This document shows, piece after piece, positions 1 to 9,908 of a DNA stretch of 64,000 nucleotides. The translations under genes were made by a program, and so were the position numbers. The stretch is from Ectocarpus siliculosus (taxonomy: Eukaryota; Sar; Phaeophyceae; Ectocarpales; Ectocarpaceae), in NCBI GenBank assembly GCA_000310025.1, contig FN649750.1, positions 549,688 to 613,687 of the forward strand, read 5' to 3'. The stretch's first letter is position 1, and every line of letters starts with the position of its first letter. Below the pieces are notes generated by a model. The model was not told the origin of the DNA, did not search any database, and saw only the letters and a program-made list of their open reading frames with translations.

Positions 1-93
1 AACCCAAGGAATGTCACGTGCAAGGTTACACTATGAAAACGAACAGATTTGGGGATCCTCCTAGACGAACGCTATGTCGCCCTTTGTGAGGGG

Positions 94-640
94 GGGTAGT
101 ACTCATAGTCGTGCATGCCGTAGGCGTTGGGCCATTGACTTCGCACCTCTGCAAAGCCGGGACGGAGCACACCGGGTTCTGACCGGACCAGGCTCTCACA
201 TCACGAAGCGCGAAGCACTGTGAGGTATTCGGCGAGTCGGATGAAGGGCGCGCTGCATCCTGCAAAGGGTGCTCGGCTTCTTCTTGTGCTTACTTCCTTG
301 CGTACGGATGACAGCTGCCTAGGGATTTGTTTATTTCCTGGTACTTCCGCTTCCGGAGACAGTTGTAAGCAAACTGTAATACTGCATTGAGGGTGTTTGA
401 CCGATTTCACACAACGTGGTGCGATCATCCCCTTTGCGCTGAGTGGGGGATATCTAGCAGACACCACAACATCTAGCCCTCTGCCACCATTTTGGTATCC
501 GCACAAGAAAAAGGCGGAAGGAAGCTGTAGCCTGATCACCAAGCTAACGACGTCATAGCCTTGTATCACAACGTCGTTGCCAGCGACGGAAACCCGACTT
601 CGCTGGCAAACAACGAGGACGGGGGCGGGGGGCGGGGGGC
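94..640 (-). repeat. Poly-C/G-associated repeat family, copy A (near full length)
   Basis: This copy is about 0.53 kb between two G runs (91-96 and about 620-639). Its sense orientation is taken as the minus strand, where it ends in ...gactatgagtac followed by Cs. It aligns by eye along its whole length with the copy at 56332-56854. Shorter relatives lie near 31.0, 42.3, 49.4 and 56.9 kb. Distinctive internal strings include the mirrored pair 'gtactcatagtcgtgcatgcc' (97 onward) and 'cttacttccttgcgtacgg' (near 290). No protein is apparent. The family assignment is strong; its class (retroposon) is inference. Confidence 0.8.
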
Positions 641-3600
641 AGCTATTCTCCCTCGTCGCGTATATAGCATGTAATTCCCTTCGGCAAGCCTCGTATAACG
701 TGGGGAAGGGCAACCTGTTGTGTGGGTCGGAGGGAAACTCGAATATTTACTTCAACGCTGCGCTTTCCGCACCGCCACGTCTCTGTAGTCAATTGAACTA
801 TCTGTAGCGTTATCAGCCCACTTTTGTAATACTAACTGCTTACACTTTATGCCATTGCCCTGCGCCTCTATTCGCAGCCCGCTGACGTCCGCCTACTAAG
901 GTTGATGTTTTCGAGACACATGTCCTATGGCCATCTTGTGGGGAGTCTAAGCTGTGGCATCATCACGGGAATCGCCAACCTCTGGGCTCACGAAGGTATG
1001 GTGGTCGTCTGCGAGGCCCTGGAGTTCATCTGGCCAGACCCTTTATGCAGGCCGGACTTGCTGTTCTACGACCTAGCGTGCAGGATGCGACCCTACCGCA
1101 TCCTCCATCCCGATGATGGTTGCTACTGACGCGCTACATTGTGGACAGGTGGGCATTATCGTGAAGTGTGCGCTTGTAACCTCCGTCAGGGGTACGATTG
1201 GCAACTACGTGAAGCGGCCCTGGGAGATTCCAACTACGAGTAGAGGGTTATGCACCGATGCACCATTGCCAAGTTCCCACGCCCCGCTGGATATTCCCGC
1301 GGCCCGACCATTCACTTGTACGCATTCAAGGATCGGTGGTTGAAATCCTACAGCCATGACTCGAGTACCATTAATTGTGTCAATTAAACGCACACTTGTG
1401 TACGACTTTTATGGTACCATTGCGGAGAGACGTTACCTCCCTACCAACGTCACCTCTTTCCGCTGAAACTTCCAGGTTCCATTTTCGCCAACACACGGAG
1501 GAACAATGCGCCCTTCACAACTCACCGGAGGCACGAGACGACCCGACTCTGTGGCACGTGACCCCGGAAGGGCAAGAGACGTTCCTGTGGAACAGCTCGC
1601 GGGCCGAAAGCAACAACTCCTGGCTCTCGGGTTCGTTCCGTTGATGGTGTTCATGTTTTCGTCGTATATATTTTGGCGACCGCCGCACCCTTTTGTGTGG
1701 TGAGACGTGTTCAACAAGTGTTTCAGCGTATATATAAAGGGTTCTGCGCTTGTCAGTGTACTTCTTCGTACAACTACAAGAATCTAGGGTCACGCAGGAA
1801 GGGATCGGTATCGAAACTTCCTTCTTTCATGGATTAGATCTAATATGTACGTCCCCCACCTTCCGCCTGCGGTGCGTGCGGAGGGTATTCTTTATCCACA
1901 ACAACACCGGGGCGACCGCCCATAGAGTAGATGTAGCAAGTCCAAGCAGACTCTCCTCTTCCGAGACAGGGGACGCGCCGTCAATGTACGAAATGGAAAG
2001 TCCAACCTCCCGCACATGTCGCGAAGGGCATGTCACGACCGACCATAATCAATCCTGGGAGAGGGTGGTGTCAAATGACGTTCACCTTGTTTCTAAGCGA
2101 TATTTACAGACATTGCTACCGAGACAAAACTGTGTAACGGTACTTTAGGTACCGTGGAGTGTACCATCGGGTCTCGTTGTACTAGGTACTATGTTCCTGT
2201 AAGTTGATCACTTCTAACATAGTGATGTGGTGGAATAACTTTGGTAGTTGTCTTGTACCTTCGGCAACCCTAGAGTATACGAGTCGGTCCTTCGCCATGT
2301 TGGTTTTTTGAGCGGTTATTTCCATTATTTTTGTCTCACCCCCATCCAGGCTTCGGACACTCCGTCAAACAGATGCCCCGAGTGCTACGCGACTTCTTCC
2401 TGAGGCATGCGATCCTGGTAAGGAACGAGACTCTCCTAATCTCGACCCTCCTGTCCGAAGATGCCAACTTCGACGGCTGAATTCTCCACGTAACACAGAT
2501 GGGGGGCTTCAGAATTGGAGGAGGTTTCGGATGACGTGGTATTATCTCGGGAGGGGTGGGCCCAAGGCGACTTCACCACACACAACCAACGACGAGCAAC
2601 CGGATACCCACTTTCAACTCGTTGGTTTGTTTGAGTTGTTCGCCGGGAATTGTGTACAGGATGACGGGGGGGGTATAAATTGGTGTTCGTGTTAACTGGA
2701 GAGACCCCGAGTGCTGTACTGTCGTCGAAAGTAAGTCGTCTGTCTGTGTGGTGTCGCGTCAGTAGGTGCCTATACTTTTTGTTGTTATTTCTTCTGGACT
2801 GGAGCGTTGGACGGAACCTGTCTATCTTCCTCTTCTCTTCGTCTTCATCTCCTTCTGTTGTCTTTTCCAGGGAATACCTTGTTCGTTTGTCCATCACGAT
2901 CGGGGTCGATCGTCTGCTACCCTTTTGTTTTTTCTTTGTTTTTTCTTGTTTGTTTGGGTGGTAAGTGAATGCCTTGAGTAACTTTTATGGGGACCTTTGT
3001 TTTTTATTTTTAAGGTGTACCACCCCGACTTTGGCTTGTTAACACGGAAACACGGAATTGTGTTCGTCAGCTAGACCAGTACGGACCTCTTGAGGTACTG
3101 ATCGGAGACCGGAACAGTTTTTTCTTATTGTGAAGACAACACCGACACCAATGCGGCACTTACCAATGGGGTACGCGATGTTAGTCAGGACCACCTAGAT
3201 AGACGAGGGCCGGATGACGTGGTCAACTCTTCTCAAATCCTGTAACTCTGGTGAGTATTCCACGCGCGAGCAACGCCAGGAAAGCGGATACCAACCCGAG
3301 GACAGAACATATTGTATGCGATGCCGACGTGTCGCTCGATTGACTTGGATGGGGCATGGATGAAAATGTTGAGGGTGGTGAGGAATTTGGATTTGTACGT
3401 CGTAGTCGTACCTGCAAGTCGCACTGTTGACTAATCGTTCTAATACTTTTGTAAGGAGATCAATGAAACACGTCCAAGAAGAAGCGGGGAGCTGGTAGTG
3501 TGTAACCGCATGTGCTACATTACGGAAAGAACGACACGGCAGGCGTTGCTGCCGAATCCAACTAAGCGGGGGCGGATACGACAGGTAGGTACGGAACACG

Positions 3601-4190
3601 AGCACTGTCTGGTGTCGACTGTTACCCGAAGGAGGCCGTGGACGGTCATACGTTGAGGTCTTACAATGATGCCGATTACAGGTGGTGAATAAAATAACGC
3701 AGGCACCGCCACAGTCTCCAGAGGTTAATTAAGTCTTCCGTGCTGTTTCGCCAAGCGCTGCCGCGACTTCCACCAAAAGCGCTCCACCTGAGACTATAAG
3801 GAAGTTTGTCCGTAGGCGAGTTTACATGGAAGAATTGTTTCACTTCCACGACGTCCAGATAATTAACACAGACAGGCGCTGCCATGACTTCGACCTATTA
3901 GCTAAGGCGTCCCACATGAAACTATTGACAAACACCAACTGTTCCCACTTTTCAGAGGAAGTTTTTTTACTTCCAATAATTCCACCACTTCCACCACTTC
4001 ACCTCGCGCTTCCTCCACTTTCACCTAAAAGGCGGTTCACCCCACACCAATAATGGACGAATGCCGCCTATTGCCAGATGCCGTGAAGGTACAGAGCCAG
4101 CAACATCCAGGTATCACGACTGATTAAAGCTGATCTCGACATCACAGAGAGAGCGACGTGCACACCCTGCACCGTAATAATCTACTCAAG
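641..4190. other. Gene-poor stretch without a recognisable gene
   Basis: No ORF here resembles a known protein, and none shows a convincing exon structure. There are TATA-like boxes at 1729-1738 (tatatataaa) and 2674-2680 (tataaat); each could be a promoter of an old LTR, but no partner repeat was found. A minus-strand ORF of 153 codons at 2436-2897 is rich in K, R and N and is probably chance. About 3075-3160 resembles 20590-20660 (shared 'cagtacgga', 'ggtact', 'tgtgaagacaac'), so part of it is an old dispersed repeat. From about 3830 the strand becomes rich in 'cttcca', a decayed margin of the palindrome array that follows. Confidence 0.5.
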
Positions 4191-4209
4191 AGCCTTCGGA
4201 GGTGACGTC

Positions 4210-4600
4210 GACATGGAAACTGGCGGGACGTGGAATACTTGCGTGGAAAAAATCCTGATTTTCCCATGGATACCGGGCCGGCCGAAAATGTCTACCATAT
4301 AATAAGGCGTGGCGTCGAGCAGAAAAAACTTTCATGGAAGCTGACTACAAGAACTTTCATGGTGACAGCGGTGGAAATCAACTTCCTCCACGGAAGCTGG
4401 CCGAAGATGGCAAGACTTCCATGTAAGCACGCGCAGATTTTTTCGACAGCTTCCATGGAATTCATGCGGAGGTTACTTCCATGGAAGTTGGATGGACGCA
4501 ATATACTTCCATGGAAGCTCGTTCGATGACTTCCATGGAAGTGTCCGTCGACGACTTCCATGGAAGCGATGTAAACCATTGTGGACTTCCATGGAAGCTA
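4210..4600. repeat. CTTCCATGGAAG palindrome array, left part
   Basis: The perfect 12-bp palindrome CTTCCATGGAAG recurs with short unrelated spacers. Copies next to the retrotransposon (4470-4600) are intact; those further left (4210-4440) carry mismatches such as cttcctccacggaag and cttccatgtaag. The array continues at 18646-18970 on the other side of the 14-kb gypsy element, so it was one array before insertion. Spacers vary in length and sequence, which is unlike a normal tandem satellite. Confidence 0.9.
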
Positions 4601-4605
4601 CCTCA

Positions 4606-4903
4606 TGTTAAGGAGTGTGGCTGCTAGCTTAAATAGGGTACATCTTATTGTTGATAGGATGTGGGTCGGTCCCAGGAGGTATACCCTTCAGACACCTACC
4701 CTCTTAGGATTTGTCTAGTCTGCGTACCCCCTGAGGTGAAGTTGGATCCCCACTTCACCTCAGACCCTTGCTGATCGTCTCTCAGCAATAACAAGCAACT
4801 TTCTCATCTCAACGTGATCGTGGACAAGCGTGTCAACGACAGAACCTACCTTCATCTATCTCTAGGAGCAAGCTACCGCCCACGGCTTCCCCTCCTTTAA
4901 ACT
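4606..4903 (+). repeat. 5' LTR of the gypsy element
   Basis: 298 bp, beginning TGTTAAGGAG and ending CCTTTAAACT. No difference from the 3' LTR was seen by eye. The imperfect terminal inversion (TTAAGG / CCTTTAA) marks the ends. It contains a strong internal dyad, gaggtgaagttggatccccacttcacctc (4732-4760), which could fold in the RNA. Confidence 0.96.
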
Positions 4904-4925
4904 TGGCGTCAGCTGGCATTACACG
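4902..4925 (+). promoter_or_regulatory. Primer-binding-site candidate
   Basis: TGGCGTCAGCTGGC begins one to two bases after the 5' LTR. A TGG start directly after the LTR is the expected complement of a tRNA 3' CCA end. The TRIM at 20781 has a related site (TGGCGTCGTCGGC at 21095), supporting a shared priming system. The tRNA was not identified. Confidence 0.6.
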
Positions 4926-5065
4926 GTAAGCGGGTGCTGGACGCGGCCTCCACACTGCTGTGTGTTGTTGTCACGCTTTCTTCACAATCACTGGGTTGTT
5001 GGTTATTTGGTCTCACCACCCACGAGAATCTAGACTTAGCCTTCTCTGCTTCTTCTCCTGTCGAG

Positions 5066-6016
5066 ATGCTGGCTTGCGATGCGTTTGCTAAGCGTCCGCG
5101 GGACTGGGACCTTGCGAAGGATACGCGCCTCGGCGGTCATCGCGATGTTGCAGGTGATTTTTCCTACGTTCGCCGCCCCTCCCGAGCTATTTTGTCTGCA
5201 TCGGCGGTCCATGAAGTTATTTCGGTGGCGGACACGCTTTGCATGCAGCAACCGGAGTTGTTGCCTTTGTGTAGTGGGACTCGAGATGATAGCATGCTTC
5301 CCGCGTCCGCTACCACCTCTACTGCATTCATGCCGGCGTACCGGCCGATGTCCGCGGATTTCCCTGTGGTGCTCTCCGATTTGACTCCGCTTGTTTGGAC
5401 GTGGAGAGCGTTGTGTGCACACAAATTGGGTATCAGCCGCCCCACCAGCCTTCCCTCCATTTTTCGCAATCACATGGAAATTGTTTTTGGAGCAACATTC
5501 ACCCTCAAGGCATTTGAATTGGAAACCTTTCAACAGCGCAAACCCACAGCGGTCTTTGCTCGCACTTCGGCACCCGTTGCGGAGGAACGCCGTGCTGCTC
5601 TGCGTGTGTTTTGGTCGGACAATCTCGTGTCTCCATTTAATACCGGTCCTTTTGTGCTAGCTTCCACTGCTGTGTATGCGTGGCATGGTGTGCTTTTGGA
5701 CGCCTTTTCTGCTTGGTTGGATCCGCTTCAACCTCGTGTGCATCAAGCTTTTATCACCGGGCGTATGCTATCCTGTGGGTATCTCCGTTTTTCGCATGGA
5801 CCTCGGCTTGCTTCTACCGCGATTACGCCCCGCTTTACTGTTTCCGCTGCAATCGGTTCTGCTGTCGCAACAGCGGTTGGGGGTGACACATCTGCTGTTG
5901 CTGGCCGTTCTGCACTTGTAAAAATCGATAGTAGCTGCCCTTCCTCTAAACCTGTCTTTTTGAAAAAAAGAGAACACCATGTCCAGCGGCTATGTGGAAC
6001 TGATGGACGGCAATGA
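5066..6016 (+). CDS. Possible leader ORF of the gypsy element, unknown protein
   Basis: An open frame runs from the LTR-proximal leader (open from about 4934, first ATG at 5066) to 6016, giving about 316 residues. It overlaps the start of Gag at 5979 in another frame. No motif is recognised: no zinc knuckle, no protease signature and no clear membrane topology, only scattered Ala/Ser/Val-rich stretches. The length of an uninterrupted frame in a 1-kb leader, and codons typical of the neighbouring Gag, favour real coding. The lack of a recognisable family argues for caution. It could be an extra ORF placed before gag or simply an open leader. Confidence 0.35.
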   Translation: MLACDAFAKRPRDWDLAKDTRLGGHRDVAGDFSYVRRPSRAILSASAVHEVISVADTLCMQQPELLPLCSGTRDDSMLPASATTSTAFMPAYRPMSADFPVVLSDLTPLVWTWRALCAHKLGISRPTSLPSIFRNHMEIVFGATFTLKAFELETFQQRKPTAVFARTSAPVAEERRAALRVFWSDNLVSPFNTGPFVLASTAVYAWHGVLLDAFSAWLDPLQPRVHQAFITGRMLSCGYLRFSHGPRLASTAITPRFTVSAAIGSAVATAVGGDTSAVAGRSALVKIDSSCPSSKPVFLKKREHHVQRLCGTDGRQ

Positions 6017-9000
6017 GGAAATCCTCGATTACGAGGCCGAGGGCGAGCCGTCCACCGCGGAGCTGATTGCAGGGGCCGGGACGGGCGACGAGAGCGAGTC
6101 CACTCCAGGCGCGTCCACAGCTGATCTGCTGAGGTACAACATCGCCACGGCGGATCCGGCGGACCTGGAACAGGCGTACACCGCTGGACGGATCTCCCTG
6201 CGCGACGTGGTTAGGGCAGCTCGTTTGTCTCCTGGTTCCCCCATTTGCGCTCGCCCTTTCTCGCTCCCGCAGGAAGACACGGTGATGCACTTGCCGCAAG
6301 ATGAGTTCGTCGCCTATCAAGAATTGACCGAGATGTGGCACCGCGGTCTGGCTAGCAAGGTAGCGGCGGTGGAAGAGCGGAAGCTGCTGGAGGAGCGTGA
6401 GGCTGCTCTGGCGGAGGATGCGAGGAAGCAGGAGGAGGAGCGTCAGGCTGCTCTGGCGGACGCTGCGAAGAAGCAGGCGAAGGAGCGTGAGGCTGCTCTG
6501 GCGGAAGCTGCGAGGAAGCAGGAGGAGGAGCGTCAGGCTGCTCTGGCGGAGGCTGCGAGGAAGCAGGAGGAGGAGCGCGAGGCTGCTCGGGCTGCTGCGC
6601 AGAGGAAAGCGGAACTAGCGGCGCGCGAGGAGTATGTCCGGGCTGCTAGGGCGAAGCAGGGGGCGCTCCGATCACGGCTGGAGGACCTCGAGCACCGGCC
6701 GCAAGCTTCAACTTTGCTTTCGCGACCCGCCCATCGTCGTGTCGTGCCCCCTCCCACGCCCCAGGCGGCTCCGGAAGTGGCTGCTGCTCCCCAGTTTTCT
6801 GTGACGTTGGGTGGGCCGGCCGGGGATGCCGACGGCGCGTCGGACGACGAAGCCGAGGAGTACAGGTTTCACGCGGAAGACACAGCGTTCCTGTCCCGTC
6901 CCCTTTCCACGCCCACACACGTGATCACCTTCCATGATGCTGATCGAACTAGTGCCCTTTTTGCGTGGGCTGGCCTCCAACAAATTGTGCGTGACCGCTG
7001 TCCCGATTCTTATACAGACCTTGGTTTTGCACATCTTGTATCGAGTCCATTCCTCGACCAGCTTGAACCGTCCTTACGACAGAGTGTGTTTCGGTTAGTG
7101 CCTGCTCTCCGTAGGGCTTCTTTCACCGAGGGTCCCCAGGGAACAGCGGTGGTGGTGCACAATGGGGGAATTCGGTTGCCGCTAGCTCGTACTGCAACTA
7201 ACGAAGATTTTCAGCATGATCTGCAGCTCCCTCAGCAGGATTCTGCAAGCCGTGTCCATGCTTCCGGAGGGACCAAGGACTACAGTCTGTCGGCGGCTCC
7301 TGCCTCCATCAGCCGGAGGAGCCGTTGGGGTGATCAAGCCCCCACGGACAAGAGCGGGACGGCCGAGCGCACTTCGCGAGGGCCGGGTGTCGAAGATGGC
7401 GGGCGGGGGTACGCGGGAACCCAACCTCCCAGATCTTCGTCCAAGCGTCGACACCGCGAGAGCCGGAGCCGGAGCCGGAGCCGGAGCACCGACCGACAGC
7501 AACGTCACGCGCCTTCGTCTCGGCGTGGTCGCAGCCGGAGCAGCGACCGTCGCGGGAGCAACACGCCTTCGCGTAGGCGTAGCCGCAGCCGGAGCCCGAC
7601 GAGGAGCGGGGGCAACAGCAGGGCGACCAGCTCGGACAGCGGTCGAGGGGGCAAAGGGCGACGGAAGTCAGGTCGGGGTCGCAGGCAAGTGCAGTATGAT
7701 CGGTGTGATTTTCGTAGTTCTGGGCTGTTGGGGGAACGCAAGAATACCTCAGAAGATGGTTGTCTCTGTTCTTCGCCACGGGTTTTGCGCCCCCCCGCTG
7801 ATGTAGGACCGCCGCCCGTGTCTACCTTGGCGTTCAAACTTGCCAACATGCAACTTCGTGAACATTCCGCCGCGGTTAAAAGCCATGCCCCTACACACAC
7901 CGTGGTAGATCCGCCCACATCTTCCTTGCTTTTGGACGAACGGGTTGGTTCACCGCACAATGCTGCATCACACGACTCGACTGCGGCTTCCCGTACTGAA
8001 ATGCTGTTGGAACAAGTGCTCACTCTCCTGCGCGCGCAAACGCCTGGCCAAGTTGTGGATGCTGCTGCCGACTCGAATGTACCACCTTCTGTGCCCTCGA
8101 ACGCCCCTAGCATACCATTTTCTGCCCCACCTTTTTCGTCACGAGCGCATTTGGCACCACTGCAAGACCACGCTTCGAGTTCCTCGGGAGTTCGTCCAGG
8201 GCACGAGGTTCATGAAGAGGCGGCTGCCAGGGCCACGGCAGTGTCATCGTCATCAGCGCCGACCGCCCCAGCTCTGCCGCAACAGCCTATGGTGGTGCCA
8301 TCAGAGTCGACCGCTCCAGCTCTGCCGCAACAGCCTTTGGTGGTGCCATCAGCGTCGACCGCCCCAGCTCTGCCACAACAGCCTTTGGTGGTGCCCCCCC
8401 CCCTCCCGCGTCCGTCTATCCTGCTCGATCCTTGCTTGGCGACCGGCCACGTCATCGCGTCACCGGCCCACGCGACATCGCCATTGCCTCCGGATGATGC
8501 TAGCTTGCCTTTGTCTTCCACGGGGGCGAGAGCGCGGCAGGAGGCTTTGGACGCCGCGGACGCCGCTGCAGCGGAGGCCGACACCATTCGCATTCAAGAC
8601 AAGATGGACAAACTAAAGCCGGAACAACTTGATAGTGTCACACGCTTGCCCCTTGGTTCTGATCCCGATGAATTTGCTCGTTTCGCGTCTAGCTGCAAGG
8701 GCGTGGTCACCGAGATCCTCAACAAAAGCGACGTCAAACGCAAGCAGACTTTCACTTCCTCCACCTGGGTCGCCGGATGGCTTCCGTTGTTGCGCAAACG
8801 TGTTCGTGCTGCTGTCGTTGAAGGTCAAACCACCAACCGTGCCACGCTGGAATTTCTTGATGCCACTTTCCAACAGGTAGAAAACCATCTGCGCAAGGAA
8901 CCGGCCGGGCCCTCGACGTACGCGTTCTTCATCCAGAAATTGGCGGCTGCCTGGGACACTCAAGACAAGAGCTCGGGGATTGATCGTCTTCGTAGTTTTG

Positions 9001-9908
9001 GCGTGTCCACCGGCGAGACTTACGGAGAATACATTCGTCGCTATAAGGCTCTGGCCATGACCGTCATGGTTTCTCACCACGCGTTCAAGCCTTCGGATGC
9101 GCAAGTGCAGATAGCTGTTCGAGACTCCATGTTGAAGCAGTTTCCCGTAGTGTCTGGACAGGTGTACAAGGATGAGCAGCTCTCCATGGAAGCCCCTTTT
9201 GGGCGACATGCTTCGTGCTTGGACGATATGTGGGATGTGTTGGACAAGCGTGCATTCGCGCACACGCCGGCGGTACATGGGGACGATTTTTTTTCGGTGT
9301 CTTCCACGAATGCTAGGAGTTCGTCTGCTGTTTCGCGTGCTGTAGCTTCTTCGGCGTTGCATTCGTCGGTGACTCCTTCGTGGAGCCGAGGTTCTTCGGC
9401 TGCGGTGATGAGTGTTGACCCTCTGCCTAATGATGATCGGGACCCTTTTCTGTTGCACTACAGCGACTGGCCGTTGCAAGGACACTTTCAAGAGGTGTAC
9501 AATGTCGCTAGTGAGATGGCTCTAACCAAGAATAATCCGCCATTGTTCACCCCCTTGGTCTCAGCTGAAGACCGCCGCAACGCGCTTCGGCTGTACAAGG
9601 GCAAGTGCCTCAACTGCTTAGGCGAAGATCACTCCTTCAAATCCTGTACTCGTGGTTTCATTATCGCCACAGGCCTGCTTAACAATGACATCAAGCTCTG
9701 CATGGAAAAAGATCCCGCACTTTGGAGTCGGTGGAAAAAGCGCATGACCTCGTATAGACGCCCTACAGGACGCAACCCACCCCGTAATCACTCCTCCGGA
9801 CGAGCCCGCCGCTCATTTGACACATCGGACATGAAACAGTCCTCACACACAGAATCCTCGTCGGAGACTTCCACTTCGGCTAAGAGGGGCTGGGAGGGTA
9901 AGAAATGA
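5979..9908 (+). CDS. Gag polyprotein of the gypsy element, 1309 aa
   Basis: This is the structural protein that packages the element RNA. The start ATG at 5979 sits in a good context (caccATG). Visible layout: an acidic N-terminus; a coiled-coil-like run of repeated KQEEERQAALAEAAR-type units (residues about 130-228); an Arg-Ser-rich segment like splicing-factor SR tails (about 488-555); three TAPALPQQPLVVPS-like repeats (about 761-807); a capsid-like helical region (about 880-1100, with FARFASSCKG and GETYGEYIRRYKAL); and a CCHC zinc knuckle, CLNCLGEDHSFKSC (1210-1223). It is far longer than a usual gypsy Gag (300-500 residues) because of the N-terminal half. The stop overlaps the pol ATG as ATGA (9905-9908), suggesting reinitiation or a -1 shift for Pol. 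The frame is intact. Confidence 0.9.
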   Translation: MSSGYVELMDGNEEILDYEAEGEPSTAELIAGAGTGDESESTPGASTADLLRYNIATADPADLEQAYTAGRISLRDVVRAARLSPGSPICARPFSLPQEDTVMHLPQDEFVAYQELTEMWHRGLASKVAAVEERKLLEEREAALAEDARKQEEERQAALADAAKKQAKEREAALAEAARKQEEERQAALAEAARKQEEEREAARAAAQRKAELAAREEYVRAARAKQGALRSRLEDLEHRPQASTLLSRPAHRRVVPPPTPQAAPEVAAAPQFSVTLGGPAGDADGASDDEAEEYRFHAEDTAFLSRPLSTPTHVITFHDADRTSALFAWAGLQQIVRDRCPDSYTDLGFAHLVSSPFLDQLEPSLRQSVFRLVPALRRASFTEGPQGTAVVVHNGGIRLPLARTATNEDFQHDLQLPQQDSASRVHASGGTKDYSLSAAPASISRRSRWGDQAPTDKSGTAERTSRGPGVEDGGRGYAGTQPPRSSSKRRHRESRSRSRSRSTDRQQRHAPSSRRGRSRSSDRRGSNTPSRRRSRSRSPTRSGGNSRATSSDSGRGGKGRRKSGRGRRQVQYDRCDFRSSGLLGERKNTSEDGCLCSSPRVLRPPADVGPPPVSTLAFKLANMQLREHSAAVKSHAPTHTVVDPPTSSLLLDERVGSPHNAASHDSTAASRTEMLLEQVLTLLRAQTPGQVVDAAADSNVPPSVPSNAPSIPFSAPPFSSRAHLAPLQDHASSSSGVRPGHEVHEEAAARATAVSSSSAPTAPALPQQPMVVPSESTAPALPQQPLVVPSASTAPALPQQPLVVPPPLPRPSILLDPCLATGHVIASPAHATSPLPPDDASLPLSSTGARARQEALDAADAAAAEADTIRIQDKMDKLKPEQLDSVTRLPLGSDPDEFARFASSCKGVVTEILNKSDVKRKQTFTSSTWVAGWLPLLRKRVRAAVVEGQTTNRATLEFLDATFQQVENHLRKEPAGPSTYAFFIQKLAAAWDTQDKSSGIDRLRSFGVSTGETYGEYIRRYKALAMTVMVSHHAFKPSDAQVQIAVRDSMLKQFPVVSGQVYKDEQLSMEAPFGRHASCLDDMWDVLDKRAFAHTPAVHGDDFFSVSSTNARSSSAVSRAVASSALHSSVTPSWSRGSSAAVMSVDPLPNDDRDPFLLHYSDWPLQGHFQEVYNVASEMALTKNNPPLFTPLVSAEDRRNALRLYKGKCLNCLGEDHSFKSCTRGFIIATGLLNNDIKLCMEKDPALWSRWKKRMTSYRRPTGRNPPRNHSSGRARRSFDTSDMKQSSHTESSSETSTSAKRGWEGKK

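Noticed and set aside
2436-2897. 153-codon minus-strand ORF near the left end
   Set aside because: Low-complexity, basic, no domain, no conservation partner in the window.
4210-4600. CRISPR-like array (short repeats with variable spacers)
   Set aside because: Repeats are 12-bp perfect palindromes with very short irregular spacers, in a eukaryotic genome and without cas genes.
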